From positions 1 to 34,932 of the forward strand of contig NW_003138109.1 of assembly GCF_000003605.2 (NCBI RefSeq): a stretch of 34,932 bases of DNA. Reading direction: 5' to 3'. Of this stretch, positions 12,250 through 25,249 are shown in pieces. The position numbers were made by a program, and so were the translations under genes. Source of the stretch: Saccoglossus kowalevskii. Taxonomy: Eukaryota > Hemichordata > Enteropneusta > Harrimaniidae. The notes beneath the pieces were generated by a model, which did not search any database, was not told the DNA's origin, and saw nothing but the letters and a program-made list of their open reading frames with translations. Positions within the stretch are counted from its first letter, which is position 1; each line of letters starts with the position of its first letter.

Positions 12250-13049
12250 TTGTGTCCATGTTTATTCACTGACTGGAAACATTGTGCACATGTTTATTCA
12301 CTGACTGGGAACATTGTGTTCATGTTCATTTACCGACTTGAAACTTTGAGCACATGTTTATTCACTGACTGGAAACATTGTGCACATGTGTATTCACTGA
12401 CTGGAAACATTGTGTCCATGTTTATTCACTGACTGAAAACATTGTGTCCATGTTTACTCACTGATTAGAAACATTGTGCACATGTTTATTCACTGACTGG
12501 GAACATTGTGTCCATGTTTATTCAATGACTGAAAACATTGTGCACATGTTTATTCACAGACTGGAAACATTGTACACATGTTTATTCACTGACTGGGTAC
12601 ATTGTGTTCATGTTTATTCACTGACTGGAAACATTGAGCACATGTTTATTCACTGACTGAAAACATTGAGAACAGGTTTATTCACTGACTGGGAACATTG
12701 TGTCCATGTTTATTCATTGACTGGAAACATTGAGCACATGTTTATTCACTGACTGGGAACATTGTGTCCATATTTATTCACTGACTGGAAACATTGAGCA
12801 CATGTTTATTCACTGACTGGGAACATTTTGTCCATGTTTATTCACTGACTGGAAACATTGTGCACATGTTTATTCACTGACTGGGAACATTGTGTCCATG
12901 TTTATTCACTGACTGGAAACATTGAGCACATGTTTATTCACTGACCGGGAACATTGTGTCCATGTTTATTCACTGACTGGAAATATTGAGCACATGTTTA
13001 TTCACTGACTAGGAACATTGTGTTCATGTTTATTCACTGACTGGAAACA
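12250..13049 (+). repeat. rare Q-R-S-B-T-U block plus alpha tail
   Basis: Order: B C H I2 C Q R S B T U K A O B L M A D C B A E F G. S (CTCACTGATTAG), T (GAAAACATTGTGCA) and U (CACAGACTGG with GTACA) form a rare run found also at 16170-16390 and in part at 21400-21540 and 31650-31800. The O monomer near 12660 ends GAGAACAGG, losing the CATG. U lacks the core TGA (AGA), which opens a spurious 60-codon frame. Confidence 0.86.
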
Positions 13050-13640
13050 TTGTGCACATGTTTATTCACTGACTGGAAACATTGTGCACATGTTTATTCA
13101 CTGACTGGGAACATTGTGTTCATGTTTATTTACCGACTTGAAACTTTGAGCACATGTTTATTCACTGACTGGAAACATTGTGCACATGTATATTCACTGA
13201 CTGGGAACATTGAACACATGTTTATTCACTGACTGGGTACATTGTGTCCATGTTTATTCACTGACTGAAAACATTGAGCACATGTTTATTCACTGACTGG
13301 GTACATTGTGTCCATGTTTATTCACTGACTGGAAACATTGAGCACATGTTTATTCACCGACTGGGAACATTGTGTCCATGTTTATTCACTGGCTGGAAAC
13401 ATTGAGCACATGTTTATTCACTGACCGGGAACATAGTGTCCATGTTTATTCACTGACTGGAAACATTGAGCACATGTTTATTCACTGACTGGGAACATTG
13501 TGTCCATGTTTATTCACTGACTGAAAACATTGAGCACATGTTTATTCACTGACTGGGAACATTGTGCACATGTTTATTCACTGACTGGAAACATTGAGCA
13601 CATGTTTATTCACTGAATGGGAACATTGAGCACATGTTTA
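13050..13640 (+). repeat. patch with no duplicate seen in the window
   Basis: Order: C C H I1 C, then GGGAACATTGAACA, K O K A B A E/N A B O V A P. It has the only I1 followed by GTGCA and not J, a CACCGACTGGG core (13354), CACTGGCTGG (about 13390), an E/N hybrid ACCGGGAACATAGTG (about 13423) and CACTGAATGGG (about 13612). I found no second copy of this run, unlike almost every other stretch. Confidence 0.8.
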
Positions 13641-14489
13641 TTCACTGACTGGAAACATTGAGCACATGTTTATTCACTGACTGGGAACATTGTGTTCATG
13701 TTTATTCACTGACTGGAAACATTGAGCACATGTTTATTCACTGACTGGGAACATTTTGTCCATGTTTATTCACTGACTGGAAACATTGAGCACATGTTTA
13801 TTCACTGACTGGAAACATTGTGTCCATGTTTATTCACTGACTGGGAACATTTTGTCCATGTTTATTCACTGACTGGAAACATTGTGCACATGTTTATTCA
13901 CTGACTGGGTACATTGTGTCCATGTTTATTCATTAACTGGAAACATTGAGCACATGTTTATTCACTGACTGGGAACATTGTGTCCATATTTATTCACTGA
14001 CTGGAAACATTGAGCACATGTTTATTCACTGACTGGAAACATTTTGTCCATGTTTATTCACTGACTGGAAACATTGTGCACATGTTTATTCACTGACTGG
14101 GAACATTGTGTCCATGTTTATTCACTGACTGGAAACATTGAGCACATGTTTATTCACTGACCGGGAACATTGTGTCCATGTTTATTCACTGACTGGAAAT
14201 ATTGAGCACATGTTTATTCACTGACTAGGAACATTGTGTTCATGTTTATTCACTGACTGGAAACATTGTGCACATGTTTATTCACTGACTGGAAACATTG
14301 AGCACATGTTTATTCACTGACTGGGAACATAGTGTCCATGTTTATTCACTGACTGGAAACATTGAGCACATGTTTATTCACTGACCGGGAACATTGTGTC
14401 CGTGTTTATTCACTGACTGGAAATATTGAGCACATGTTTATTCACTGACTAGGAACATTGTGTTCATGTTTATTCACTGACTGGAAACA
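13641..14489 (+). repeat. gamma followed by beta tail
   Basis: Order: A H A D A Q D C K L' M A D' C B A E F G C A N A E* F G. The usual O-B between Q and D is missing, another 64-bp dimer loss. The end is the linked N-A-E*-F-G run of beta, which, as in all its copies, leads into a unit with I2. Confidence 0.85.
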
Positions 14490-14873
14490 TTGTGCACATG
14501 TTTATTCACTGACTGGAAACATTGTGCACATGTTTATTCACTGACTGGGAACATTGTGTTCATGTTCATTTACCGACTTGAAACTTTGAGCACATGTTTA
14601 TTCACTGACTGGAAACATTGTGCACATGTATATTCACTGACTGGGAACATTTTGTCCATGTTTATTCACTGACTGAAAACATTGTGCACATGTTTATTCA
14701 CTGACTGGGTACATTGTGTCCATGTTTATTCATTGACTGGAAACATTGAGCACATGTTTATTCACTGACTGGGAACATTGTGTCCATATTTATTCACTGA
14801 CTGGAAACATTGAGCACATGTTTATTCACTGACTGGGAACATTTTGTCCATGTTTATTCACTGACTGGAAACA
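14490..14873 (+). repeat. shortened alpha unit (12 monomers, 384 bp)
   Basis: Order: C C H I2 C D T K L M A D, then the next unit. Alpha's last six monomers (C B A E F G, 192 bp) are absent. The third C is T (GAAAACATTGTGCA). The same truncated end lies just before 5148, so the truncation predates the duplication of that junction. Confidence 0.87.
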
Positions 14874-15993
14874 TTGTGCACATGTTTATTCACTGACTGG
14901 AAACATTGTGCACATGTTTATTCACTGACTGGGAACATTGTGTTCATGTTTATTTACCGACTTGAAACTTTGAGCACATGTTTATTCACTGACTGGAAAC
15001 ATTGTGTACATGTATATTCACTGACTGGGAACATTGAGCACATGTTTATTCACTGACCGGGAACATTGTGTCCATGTTTATTCACTGACTGGAAATATTG
15101 AGCACATGTTTATTCACTGACTAGAAACATTGTGTTCATGTTTATTCACTGACTGGAAACATTGTGCACATGTTTATTCACTGACTGGAAACATTGAGCA
15201 CATGTTTATTCACTGACTGGGAACATAGTGTCCATGTTTATTCACTGACTGGAAACATTGAGCACATGTTTATTCACTGACTGGGAACATTTTGTCCATG
15301 TTTATTCACTGACTGGAAACATTGAGCACATGTTTATTCACTGACCGGGAACATTGTGTCCATGTTTATTCACTGACTGAAAACATTGAGCACATGTTTA
15401 TTCACTGACTGGGAACATTGTGTCCATGTTTATTCACTGACTGGAAACATTGAGCACATGTTTATTCACTGACTGGAAACATTGAGCACATGTTTATTCA
15501 CTGACTGGGAACATTGTGTTCATGTTTATTCACTGACTGGAAACATTGAGCACATGTTTATTCACTGACTGGGAACATTTTGTCCATGTTTATTCACTGA
15601 CTGGAAACATTGAGCACATGTTTATTCACTGACTGGAAACATTGTGTCCATGTTTATTCACTGACTGAAAACATTGAGCACATGTTTATTCACTGACTGG
15701 GAACATTGTGTCCATGTTTATTCACTGACTGGGAACATTTTGTCCATGTTTATTCACTGACTGGAAACATTGTGCACATGTTTATTCACTGACTGGGTAC
15801 ATTGTGTCCATGTTTATTCATTAACTGGAAACATTGAGCACATGTTTATTCACTGACTGGGAACATTGTGTCCATATTTATTCACTGACTGGAAACATTG
15901 AGCACATGTTTATTCACTGACTGGAAACATTTTGTCCATGTTTATTCACTGACTGGAAACATTGTGCACATGTTTATTCACTGACTGGGAACA
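14874..15993 (+). repeat. beta head plus gamma tail, copy of 5148-6267
   Basis: Order: C C H I1 J P E F G' C A N A D A E O B A A H A D A Q O B D C K L' M A D' C. Compared with 5148-6267 it lacks one A monomer after O and its O core reads ACTGACTG, not ACTAACTG. The part from 15505 on also matches 11761 onward at an offset of 3,744. Confidence 0.87.
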
Positions 15994-16489
15994 TTGTATC
16001 CATGTTTATACACTGACTGGAAACATTGTGCACATGTTTATTCACTGACTGGGAACATTGTGTTCATGTTCATTTACCGACTTGAAACTTTGAGCACATG
16101 TTTATTCACTGACTGGAAACATTGTGCACATGTGTATTCACTGACTGGAAACATTGTGTCCATGTTTATTCACTGACTGAAAACATTGTGTCCATGTTTA
16201 CTCACTGATTAGAAACATTGTGCACATGTTTATTCACTGACTGGGAACATTGTGTCCATGTTTATTCACTGACTGAAAACATTGTGCACATGTTTATTCA
16301 CAGACTGGAAACATTGTACACATGTTTATTCACTGACTGGGTACATTGTGTCCATGTTTATTCACTGACTGGAAACATTGAGCACATGTTTATTCACTGA
16401 CAGGAAACATTGTGCACATGTTTATTCACTGACTGGGTACATTATGTCCATCTTTATTCACTGACTGGAAACATTGTGCACATGTTTAT
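15994..16489 (+). repeat. second copy of the Q-R-S-B-T-U block
   Basis: Order: B C H I2 C Q R S B T U K A, then GACAGGAAACATTGTGCA, K, C. It matches 12250-12640 at an offset of 3,744. Local changes are GTATCC with TTTATACACTG at about 15998-16012, and ATTATGTCCATCTTTATT in the K near 16440. Confidence 0.86.
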
Positions 16490-17740
16490 TCACTGACTGG
16501 GAACATTGTGTCCATATTTATTCACTGACTGGAAACATTGAGCACATGTTTATTCACTGACTGGGAACATTTTGTCCATGTTTATTCACTGACTGGAAAC
16601 ATTGTGCACATGTTTATTCACTGACTGGGAACATTGTGTCCATGTCTATTCACTGACTGGAAACATTGAGCACATGTTTATTCACTGACCGGGAACATTG
16701 TGTCCATGTTTATTCACTGACTGGAAATATTGAGCACATGTTTATTCACTGACTAGGAACATTGTGTTCATGTTTATTCACTGACTGGAAACATTGTGCA
16801 CATGTTTATTCACTGACTGGAAACATTGTGCACATGTTTATTCACTGACTGGGAACATTGTGCACATGTTTATTCACTGACTGGGTACATTGTGTCCATG
16901 TTTATTCACTGACTGGAAACATTGAGCACATGTTTATTCACTGACTGGAAACATTGAGCACATGTTTATTCACTGACTGGGAACATTGTTTTCATGTTTA
17001 GTCACTGACTGGAAACATTGAGCACATGTTTATTCACTGACTGGGAACATTTTGTCCATGTTTATTCACTGACTGGAAACATTGAGCACATGTTTATTCA
17101 CTGACTGGAAACATTGTGTCCATGTTTATTCACTGACTGAAAACATTGAGCACATGTTTATTCACTGACTGGGAACATTGTGTCCATGTTTATTCACAGA
17201 CTGGGAACATTTTGTCCATGTTTATTCACTGACTGGAAACATTGTGCACATGTTTATTCACTGACTGGGTACATTGTGTCCATGTTTATTCATTAACTGG
17301 AAACATTGAGCACATGTTTATTCACTGACTGGGAACATTGTGTCCATATTTATTCACTGACTGGAAACATTGAGCACATGTTTATTCACTGACTGGAAAC
17401 ATTTTGTCCATGTTTATTCACAGACTGGAAACATTGTGCACATGTTTATTCACTGACTGGGAACATTGTGTCCATGTTTATTCACTGACTGGAAACATTG
17501 AGCACATGTTTATTCACTGACCGGGAACATTGTGTCCATGTTTATTCACTGACTGGAAATATTGAGCACATGTTTATTCACTGACTAGGAACATTGTGTT
17601 CATGTTTATTCACTGACTGGAAACATTGTGCACATGTTTATTCACTGACTGGAAACATTGTGCACATGTTTATTCACTGACTGGGAACATTGTGTTCATG
17701 TTCATTTACCGACTTGAAACTTTGAGCACATGTTTATTCA
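16490..17740 (+). repeat. alpha tail plus gamma, copy of 8842-10102
   Basis: It matches 8842-10102 at an offset of 7,648 (239 monomers) through M A D C B A E F G C C V K A A H A D A Q O B D C K L' M A D' C B A E F G C C H I2. Changes here include GTTTTCATGTTTAGTCAC at about 16988-17005 and two CACAGACTGG cores (about 17195 and 17430). Confidence 0.87.
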
Positions 17741-18318
17741 CTGACTGGAAACATTGAGCACATGTTTATTCACTGACTGGGAACATTTTGTCCATGTTTA
17801 TTCACTGACTGGAAACATTGAGCACATGTTTATTCACTGACCGGGAACATTGTGTCCATGTTTATTCACTGACTGAAAACATTGAGCACATGTTTATTCA
17901 CTGACTGGGTACATTGTGTCCATGTTTATTCACTGACTGGAAACATTGAGCACATGATTATTCACTGACTGGAAACATTGAGCACATGTTTATTCACTGA
18001 CTGGGAACATTGTGTCCATGTTTATTCACTGACTGGAAACATTGAGCACATGTTTATTCACTGACTGGAAACATTGAGCACATGTTTATTCACTGACTGG
18101 GAACATTGTGTTCATGTTTATTCACTGACTGGAAACATTGAGCACATGTTTATTCACTGACTGGGAACATTTTGTCCATGTTTATTCACTGACTGGAAAC
18201 ATTGAGCACATGTTTATTCACTGACTGGAAACATTGTGTCCATGTTTATTCACTGACTGAAAACATTGAGCACATGTTTATTCACTGACTGGGAACATTG
18301 TGTCCATGTTTATTCACT
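17741..18318 (+). repeat. block duplicated from 4303-4880
   Basis: Order: A D A E O K A A B A A H A D A Q O B. At an offset of 13,438 it matches 4303-4880, including the private CATGATTATT core at about 17954. One clear difference is K here (GGGTAC) where the other copy has B (GGGAAC). Confidence 0.86.
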
Positions 18319-18745
18319 GACTGGGAACATTTTGTCCATGTTTATTCACTGACTGGAAACATTGTGCACATGTTTATTCACTGACTGGGTACATTGTGTC
18401 CATGTTTATTCATTAACTGGAAACATTGAGCACATGTTTATTCACTGACTGGGAACATTGTGTCCATATTTATTCACTGACTGGAAACATTGAGCACATG
18501 TTTATTCACTGACTGGAAACATTTTGTCCATGTTTATTCACTGACTGGAAACATTGTGCACATGTTTATTCACTGACTGGGAACATTGTGTCCATGTTTA
18601 TTCACTGACTGGAAACATTGAGCACATGTTTATTCACTGACCGGGAACATTGTGTCCATGTTTATTCACTGACTGGAAATATTGAGCACATGTTTATTCA
18701 CTGACTAGGAACATTGTGTTCATGTTTATTCACTGACTGGAAACA
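18319..18745 (+). repeat. gamma tail
   Basis: Order: D C K L' M A D' C B A E F G. This is the standard gamma ending, with L' and D' linked as elsewhere, leading into an alpha unit. Confidence 0.85.
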
Positions 18746-19321
18746 TTGTGCACATGTTTATTCACTGACTGGAAACATTGTGCACATGTTTATTCACTGA
18801 CTGGGAACATTGTGTTCATGTTCATTTACCGACTTGAAACTTTGAGCACATGTTTATTCACTGACTGGAAACATTGTGCACATGTATATTCACTGACTGG
18901 GAACATTTTGTCCATGTTTATTCACTGACTGGAAACATTGTGCACATGTTTATTCACTGACTGGGTACATTGTGTCCATGTTTATTCATTGACTGGAAAC
19001 ATTGAGCACATGTTTATTCACTGACTGGGAACATTGTGTCCATATTTATTCACTGACTGGAAACATTGAGCACATGTTTATTCACTGACTGGGAACATTT
19101 TGTCCATGTTTATTCACTGACTGGAAACATTGTGCACATGTTTATTCACTGACTGGGAACATTGTGTCCATGTTTATTCACTGACTGGAAACATTGAGCA
19201 CATGTTTATTCACTGACCGGGAACATTGTGTCCATGTTTATTCACTGACTGGAAATATTGAGCACATGTTTATTCGCTGACTAGGAACATTGTGTTCATG
19301 TTTATTCACTGACTGGAAACA
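18746..19321 (+). repeat. alpha higher-order unit (576 bp)
   Basis: Full 18-monomer alpha order. One private change is TTCGCTGAC before G at about 19275, a CpG-creating change that is also found at about 23358. Confidence 0.9.
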
Positions 19322-20409
19322 TTGTGCACATGTTTATTCACTGACTGGAAACATTGTGCACATGTTTATTCACTGACTGGGAACATTGTGTTCATGTTTA
19401 TTTACCGACTTGAAACTTTGAGCACATGTTTATTCACTGACTGGAAACATTGTGTACATGTATATTCACTGACTGGGAACATTGAGCACATGTTTATTCA
19501 CTGACCGGGAACATTGTGTCCATGTTTATTCACTGACTGGAAATATTGAGCACATGTTTATTCACTGACTAGAAACATTGTGTTCATGTTTATTCACTGA
19601 CTGGAAACATTGTGCACATGTTTATTCACTGACTGGAAACATTGAGCACATGTTTATTCACTGACTGGGAACATAGTGTCCATGTTTATTCACTGACTGG
19701 AAACATTGAGCACATGTTTATTCACTGACTGGGAACATTTTGTCCATGTTTATTCACTGACTGGAAACATTGAGCACATATTTATTCACTGACCGGGAAC
19801 ATTGTGTCCATGTTTATTCACTAACTGAAAACATTGAGCACATGTTTATTCACTGACTGGAAACATTGAGCACATGTTTATTCACTGACTGGGAACATTG
19901 TGTCCATGTTTATTCACTGACTGGAAACATTGAGCACATGTTTATTCACTGACTGGAAACATTGAGCACATGTTTATTCACTGACTGGGAACATTGTGTT
20001 CATGTTTATTCACTGACTGGAAACATTGAGCACATGTTTATTCACTGACTGGGAACATTTTGTCCATGTTTATTCACTGACTGGAAACATTGAGCACATG
20101 TTTATTCACTGACTGGAAACATTGTGTCCATGTTTATTCACTGACTGAAAACATTGAGCACATGTTTATTCACTGACTGGGAACATTGTGTCCATGTTTA
20201 TTCACTGACTGGGTACATTGTGTCCATGTTTATTCATTAACTGGAAACATTGAGCACATGTTTATTCACTGACTGGGAACATTGTGTCCATATTTATTCA
20301 CTGACTGGAAACATTGAGCACATGTTTATTCACTGACTGGAAACATTTTGTCCATGTTTATTCACTGACTGGAAACATTGTGCACATGTTTATTCACTGA
20401 CTGGGAACA
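19322..20409 (+). repeat. beta head plus gamma tail, 34 monomers (1,088 bp)
   Basis: Order: C C H I1 J P E F G' C A N A D A E O A B A A H A D A Q O B K L' M A D' C. It is the partner of 11162-12249. D-C before K-L' is missing here. Confidence 0.88.
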
Positions 20410-21209
20410 TTGTGTCCATGTTTATTCACTGACTGGAAACATTGTGCACATGTTTATTCACTGACTGGGAACATTGTGTTCATGTTCATTTACCGACTTG
20501 AAACTTTGAGCACATGTTTATTCACTGACTGGAAACATTGTGCACATGTGTATTCACTGACTGGAAACATTGTGTCCATGTTTATTCACTGACTGAAAAC
20601 ATTGTGTCCATGTTTATTCACTGACTGGGAACATTTTGTCCATGTTTATTCACTGACTGGAAACATTGTGCACATGTTTATTCACTGACTGGGAACATTG
20701 TGTCCATGTTTATTCACTGACTGAAAACATTGAGCACATGCTTATTCACTGACTGGGAACATTGTGTCCATGTTTATTCACTGACTGGGAACATTTTGTC
20801 CATGTTTATTCACTGACTGGAAACATTGTGCACATGTTTATTCACTGACTGGGTACATTGTGTCCATGTTTATTCATTAACTGGAAACATTGAGCACATG
20901 TTTATTCACTGACTGGGAACATTGTGTCTATATTTATTCACTGACTGGAAACATTGAGCACATGTTTATTCACTGACTGGAAACATTTTGTCCATGTTTA
21001 TTCACTGACTGGAAACATTGTGCACATGTTTATTCACTGACTGGGAACATTGTGTCCATGTTTATTCACTGACTGGAAACATTGAGCACATGTTTATTCA
21101 CTGACCGGGAACATTGTGTCCATGTTTATTCACTGACTGGAAATATTGAGCACATGTTTATTCACTGACTAGGAACATTGTGTTCATGTTTATTCACTGA
21201 CTGGAAACA
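20410..21209 (+). repeat. mosaic of Q-R block and gamma tail, 25 monomers
   Basis: Order: B C H I2 C Q R D C B O B D C K L' M A D' C B A E F G. It starts like 12250 and 15994 but leaves the rare block after R, where those copies go on to S. O is followed by CATGCTTATT (about 20740), shared with about 22870. The M monomer reads GTCTATATTT at about 20927. Confidence 0.85.
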
Positions 21210-21539
21210 TTGTGCACATGTTTATTCACTTACTGGAAACATTGTGCACATGTTTATTCACTGACTGGGAACATTGTGTTCATGTTCATTTACCGACTTG
21301 AAACTTTGAGCACATGTTTATTCACTGACTGGAAACATTGTGCACATGTGTATTCACTGACTGGAAACATTGTGTCCATGTTTATTCACTGACTGGGAAC
21401 ATTGTGTCCATGTTTATTCACTGACTGAAAACATTGTGCACATGTTTATTCACAGACTGGAAACATTGTACACATGTTTATTCACTGACTGGGTACTTTG
21501 TGTTCATGTTTATTCACTGACTGGAAACATTGAGCACAT
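21210..21539 (+). repeat. alpha head plus partial rare block
   Basis: Order: C C(CACTTACTGG) H I2 C Q B T U K A. The K reads GGGTACTTTGTGTTC. The CACTTACTGG form ties it to 8570, 9978 and 31469. T-U-K-A is the shared rare run, but R and S are absent. Confidence 0.84.
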
Positions 21540-21910
21540 GTTTATTCACTGACTGGAAACATTGAGCACATGTTTATTCACTGAATGTTTATTCACTGAC
21601 TGGGAACATTGAGTTCATGTTTATTCACTGACTGAAAACATTGAGCACATGTTTATTCACGACTGGGAACATTGTGTCCATGTTTATTTACTGACTGAAA
21701 ATATTGTACACATGTTTATTCACTTACTGGAAACATTGTGCACATGTTTATTCACTGACTGGGTACATTGTCTCCATGTGTATTCACTGACTGAAAACAT
21801 TGAGCACATGTTTATTCACTGACTGGAAACATTTTGTCCATGTTTATTCACTGACTGGAAACATTGTACACATGTTTATTCACTGACTGGGAACATTGTG
21901 TCCAGTCCAT
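21540..21910 (+). repeat. most disrupted stretch: truncated monomer and two other indels
   Basis: At 21573-21588 two cores lie only 15 bp apart (CACTGAATGTTTATTCACTG), so 17 bp of one monomer are gone. At about 21659 the core reads TTCACGACTGGG, one base short. At 21901-21910 the sequence TCCAGTCCATG carries a 5-bp insertion. The net -13 explains the only large phase shift in the array. Between them lies the rare run shared with 6297-6450, and GAGTTC and GTACA tails. Confidence 0.9.
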
Positions 21911-22060
21911 GTTTATTCACTGACTGGAAACATTGAGCACATGTTTATTCACTGACCGGGAACATTGTGTCCATGTTTATTCACTGACTGGAAATATTGA
22001 GCACATGTTTATTCACTGACTAGGAACATTGTGTTCATGTTTATTCACTGACTGGAAACA

Positions 22061-22636
22061 TTGTGCACATGTTTATTCACTGACTGGAAACATTGTGCAC
22101 ATGTTTATTCACTGACTGGGAACATTGTGTTCATGTTCATTTACCGACTTGAAACTTTGAGCACATGTTTATTCACTGACTGGAAACATTGTGCACATGT
22201 ATATTCACTGACTGGGAACATTTTGTCCATGTTTATTCACTGACTGGAAACATTGTGCACATGTTTATTCACTGACTGGGTACATTGTGTCCATGTTTAT
22301 TCATTGACTGGAAACATTGAGCACATGTTTATTCACTGACTGGGAACATTGTGTCCATATTTATTCACTGACTGGAAACATTGAGCACATGTTTATTCAC
22401 TGACTGGGAACATTTTGTCCATGTTTATTCACTGACTGGAAACATTGAGCACATGTTTATTCACTGACTGGGAACATAGTGTCCATGTTTATTCACTGAC
22501 TGGAAACATTGAGCACATGTTTATTCACTGACCGGGAACATTGTGTCCGTGTTTATTCACTGACTGGAAATATTGAGCACATGTTTATTCACTGACTAGG
22601 AACATTGTGTTCATGTTTATTCACTGACTGGAAACA
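22061..22636 (+). repeat. alpha/beta hybrid unit (18 monomers)
   Basis: Order: C C H I2 C D C K L M A D A N A E* F G. The first twelve monomers are alpha. The last six are the end of beta in place of C B A E F G. Length is unchanged because the six swapped monomers equal the six lost, so the exchange was in register. Confidence 0.88.
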
Positions 22637-23404
22637 TTGTGCACATGTTTATTCACTGACTGGAAACATTGTGCACATGTTTATTCACTGACTGGGAACA
22701 TTGTGTTCATGTTCATTTACCGACTTGAAACTTTGAGCACATGTTTATTCACTGACTGGAAACATTGTGCACATGTATATTCACTGACTGGAAACATTGT
22801 GCACATGTTTATTCACTGACTGGGAACATTGTGTCCATGTTTATTCACTGACTGAAAACATTGAGCACATGCTTATTCTCTGACTGGGAACATTGTGTCC
22901 ATGTTTATTCACTGACTGGGAACATTTTGTCCATGTTTATTCACTGACTGGAAACATTGTGCACATGTTTATTCACTGACTGGGAACATTTTGTCCATGT
23001 TTATTCACTGACTGGAAACATTGTGCACATGTTTATTCACTGACTGGGTACATTGTGTCCATGTTTATTCATTGACTGGAAACATTGAGCACATGTTTAT
23101 TCATTGACTGGGAACATTGTGTCCATATTTATTCACTGACTGGAAACATTGAGCACATGTTTATTCACTGACTGGGAACATTTTGTCCATGTTTATTCAC
23201 TGACTGGAAACATTGTGCACATGTTTATTCACTGACTGGGAACATTGTGTCCATGTTTATTCACTGACTGGAAACATTGAGCACATGTTTATTCACTGAC
23301 CGGGAACATTGTGTCCATGTTTATTCACTGACTGGAAATATTGAGCACATGTTTATTCGCTGACTAGGAACATTGTGTTCATGTTTATTCACTGACTGGA
23401 AACA
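22637..23404 (+). repeat. alpha-like unit with insertion, 24 monomers
   Basis: Order: C C H I2 C C B O B D C D C K L M A D C B A E F G. I2-C-C, with CATGTATATT between the two C monomers, is shared with 25581. O is followed by CATGCTTATTCTCTG. D C is present twice running (D C D C), a 64-bp duplication like the one in 26349-26988. Confidence 0.85.
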
Positions 23405-24076
23405 TTGTGCACATGTTTATTCACTGACTGGAAACATTGTGCACATGTTTATTCACTGACTGGGAACATTGTGTTCATGTTTATTTACCGACTTGAAACT
23501 TTGAGCACATGTTTATTCACTGACTGGAAACATTGTGTACATGTATATTCACTGACTGGGAACATTGAGCACATGTTTATTCACTGACCGGGAACATTGT
23601 GTCCATGTTTATTCACTGACTGGAAATATTGAGCACATGTTTATTCACTGACTAGAAACATTGTGTTCATGTTTATTCACTGACTGGAAACATTGTGCAC
23701 ATGTTTATTCACTGACTGGAAACATTGAGCACATGTTTATTCACTGACTGGAAACATTGAGCACATGCTTATTCACTGACTGGGAACATTGTGTCCATAT
23801 TTATTCACTGACTGGAAACATTGAGCACATGTTTATTCACTGACTGGAAACATTTTGTCCATGTTTATTCACTGACTGGAAACATTGTGCACATGTTTAT
23901 TCACTGACTGGGAACATTGTGTCCATGTTTATTCACTGACTGGAAACATTGAGCACATGTTTATTCACTGACCGGGAACATTGTGTCCATGTTTATTCAC
24001 TGACTGGAAATATTGAGCACATGTTTATTCACTGACTAGGAACATTGTGTTCATGTTTATTCACTGACTGGAAACA
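23405..24076 (+). repeat. beta head joined to gamma tail, 21 monomers
   Basis: Order: C C H I1 J P E F G' C A A M A D' C B A E F G. The second A is followed by CATGCTTATT (23768), as at about 1798. L' is missing before M A D', which makes this the one M-A-D' run without it. Confidence 0.85.
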
Positions 24077-25249
24077 TTGTGCACATGTTTATTCACTGAC
24101 TGGAAACATTGTGCACATGTTTATTCACTGACTGGGAACATTGTGTTCATGTTCATTTACCGACTTGAAACTTTGAGCACATGTTTATTCACTGACTGGA
24201 AACATTGTGCACATGTATATTCACTGACTGGGAACATTTTGTCCATGTTTATTCACTGACTGGAAACATTGTGCACATGTTTATTCACTGACTGGGTACA
24301 TTGTGTCCATGTTTATTCATTGACTGGGAACATTGAGCACATGTTTATTCACTGACTGGGAACATTGTGTCCATATTTATTCACTGACTGGAAACATTGA
24401 GCACATGTTTATTCACTGACTGGGAACATTTTGTCCATGTTTATTCACTGACTGGAAACATTGTGCACATGTTTATTCACTGACTGGGAACATTGTGTCC
24501 ATGTTTATTCACTGACTGGAAACATTGAGCACATGTTTATTCACTGACCGGGAACATTGTGTCCATGTTTATTCACTGACTGGAAATATTGAGCACATGT
24601 TTATTCACTGACTAGGAACATTGTGTTCATGTTTATTCACTGACTGGAAACATTGTGCACATGTTTATTCACTGACTGGAAACATTGTGCACATGTTTAT
24701 TCACTGACTGGGAACATTGTGCACATGTTTATTCACTGACTGGGTACATTGTGTCCATGTTTATTCACTGACTGGAAACATTGAGCACATGTTTATTCAC
24801 TGACTGGAAACATTGAGCACATGTTTATTCACTGACTGGGAACATTGTGTTCATGTTTATTCACTGACTGGAAACATTGAGCACATGTTTATTCACTGAC
24901 TGGGAACATTTTGTCCATGTTTATTCACTGACTGGAAACATTGAGCACATGTTTATTCACTGACTGGAAACATTGTGTCCATGTTTATTCACTGACTGAA
25001 AACATTGAGCGCATGTTTATTCACTGACTGGGAACATTGTGTCCATGTTTATTCACTGACTGGGAACATTTTGTCCATGTTTATTCACTGACTGGAAACA
25101 TTGTGCACATGTTTATTCACTGACTGGGTACATTGTGTCCATGTTTATTCATTAACTGGAAACATTGAGCACATGTTTATTCACTGACTGGGAACATTGT
25201 GTCCATATTTATTCACTGACTGGAAACATTGAGCACATGTTTATTCACT
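24077..25249 (+). repeat. alpha plus gamma, part of a 1.5-kb copy of 8244-9743
   Basis: Order: alpha, then C C V K A A H A D A Q O B D C K L' M A. The stretch 23751-25250 matches 8244-9743 at an offset of 15,507. About six differences are visible, among them CATGCTT at 23768, GGGAAC in L at about 24326, GAGCGCATG at about 25010, and CACTGACTGG where the older copy has CACTTACTGG. Confidence 0.88.

Noticed and set aside
12474-13049. A ninth alpha unit, because the length is exactly 576 bp
   Set aside because: The first half is the rare S-B-T-U run and only the second half (L M A D C B A E F G) is alpha; the equal length is a coincidence of whole-monomer exchange.
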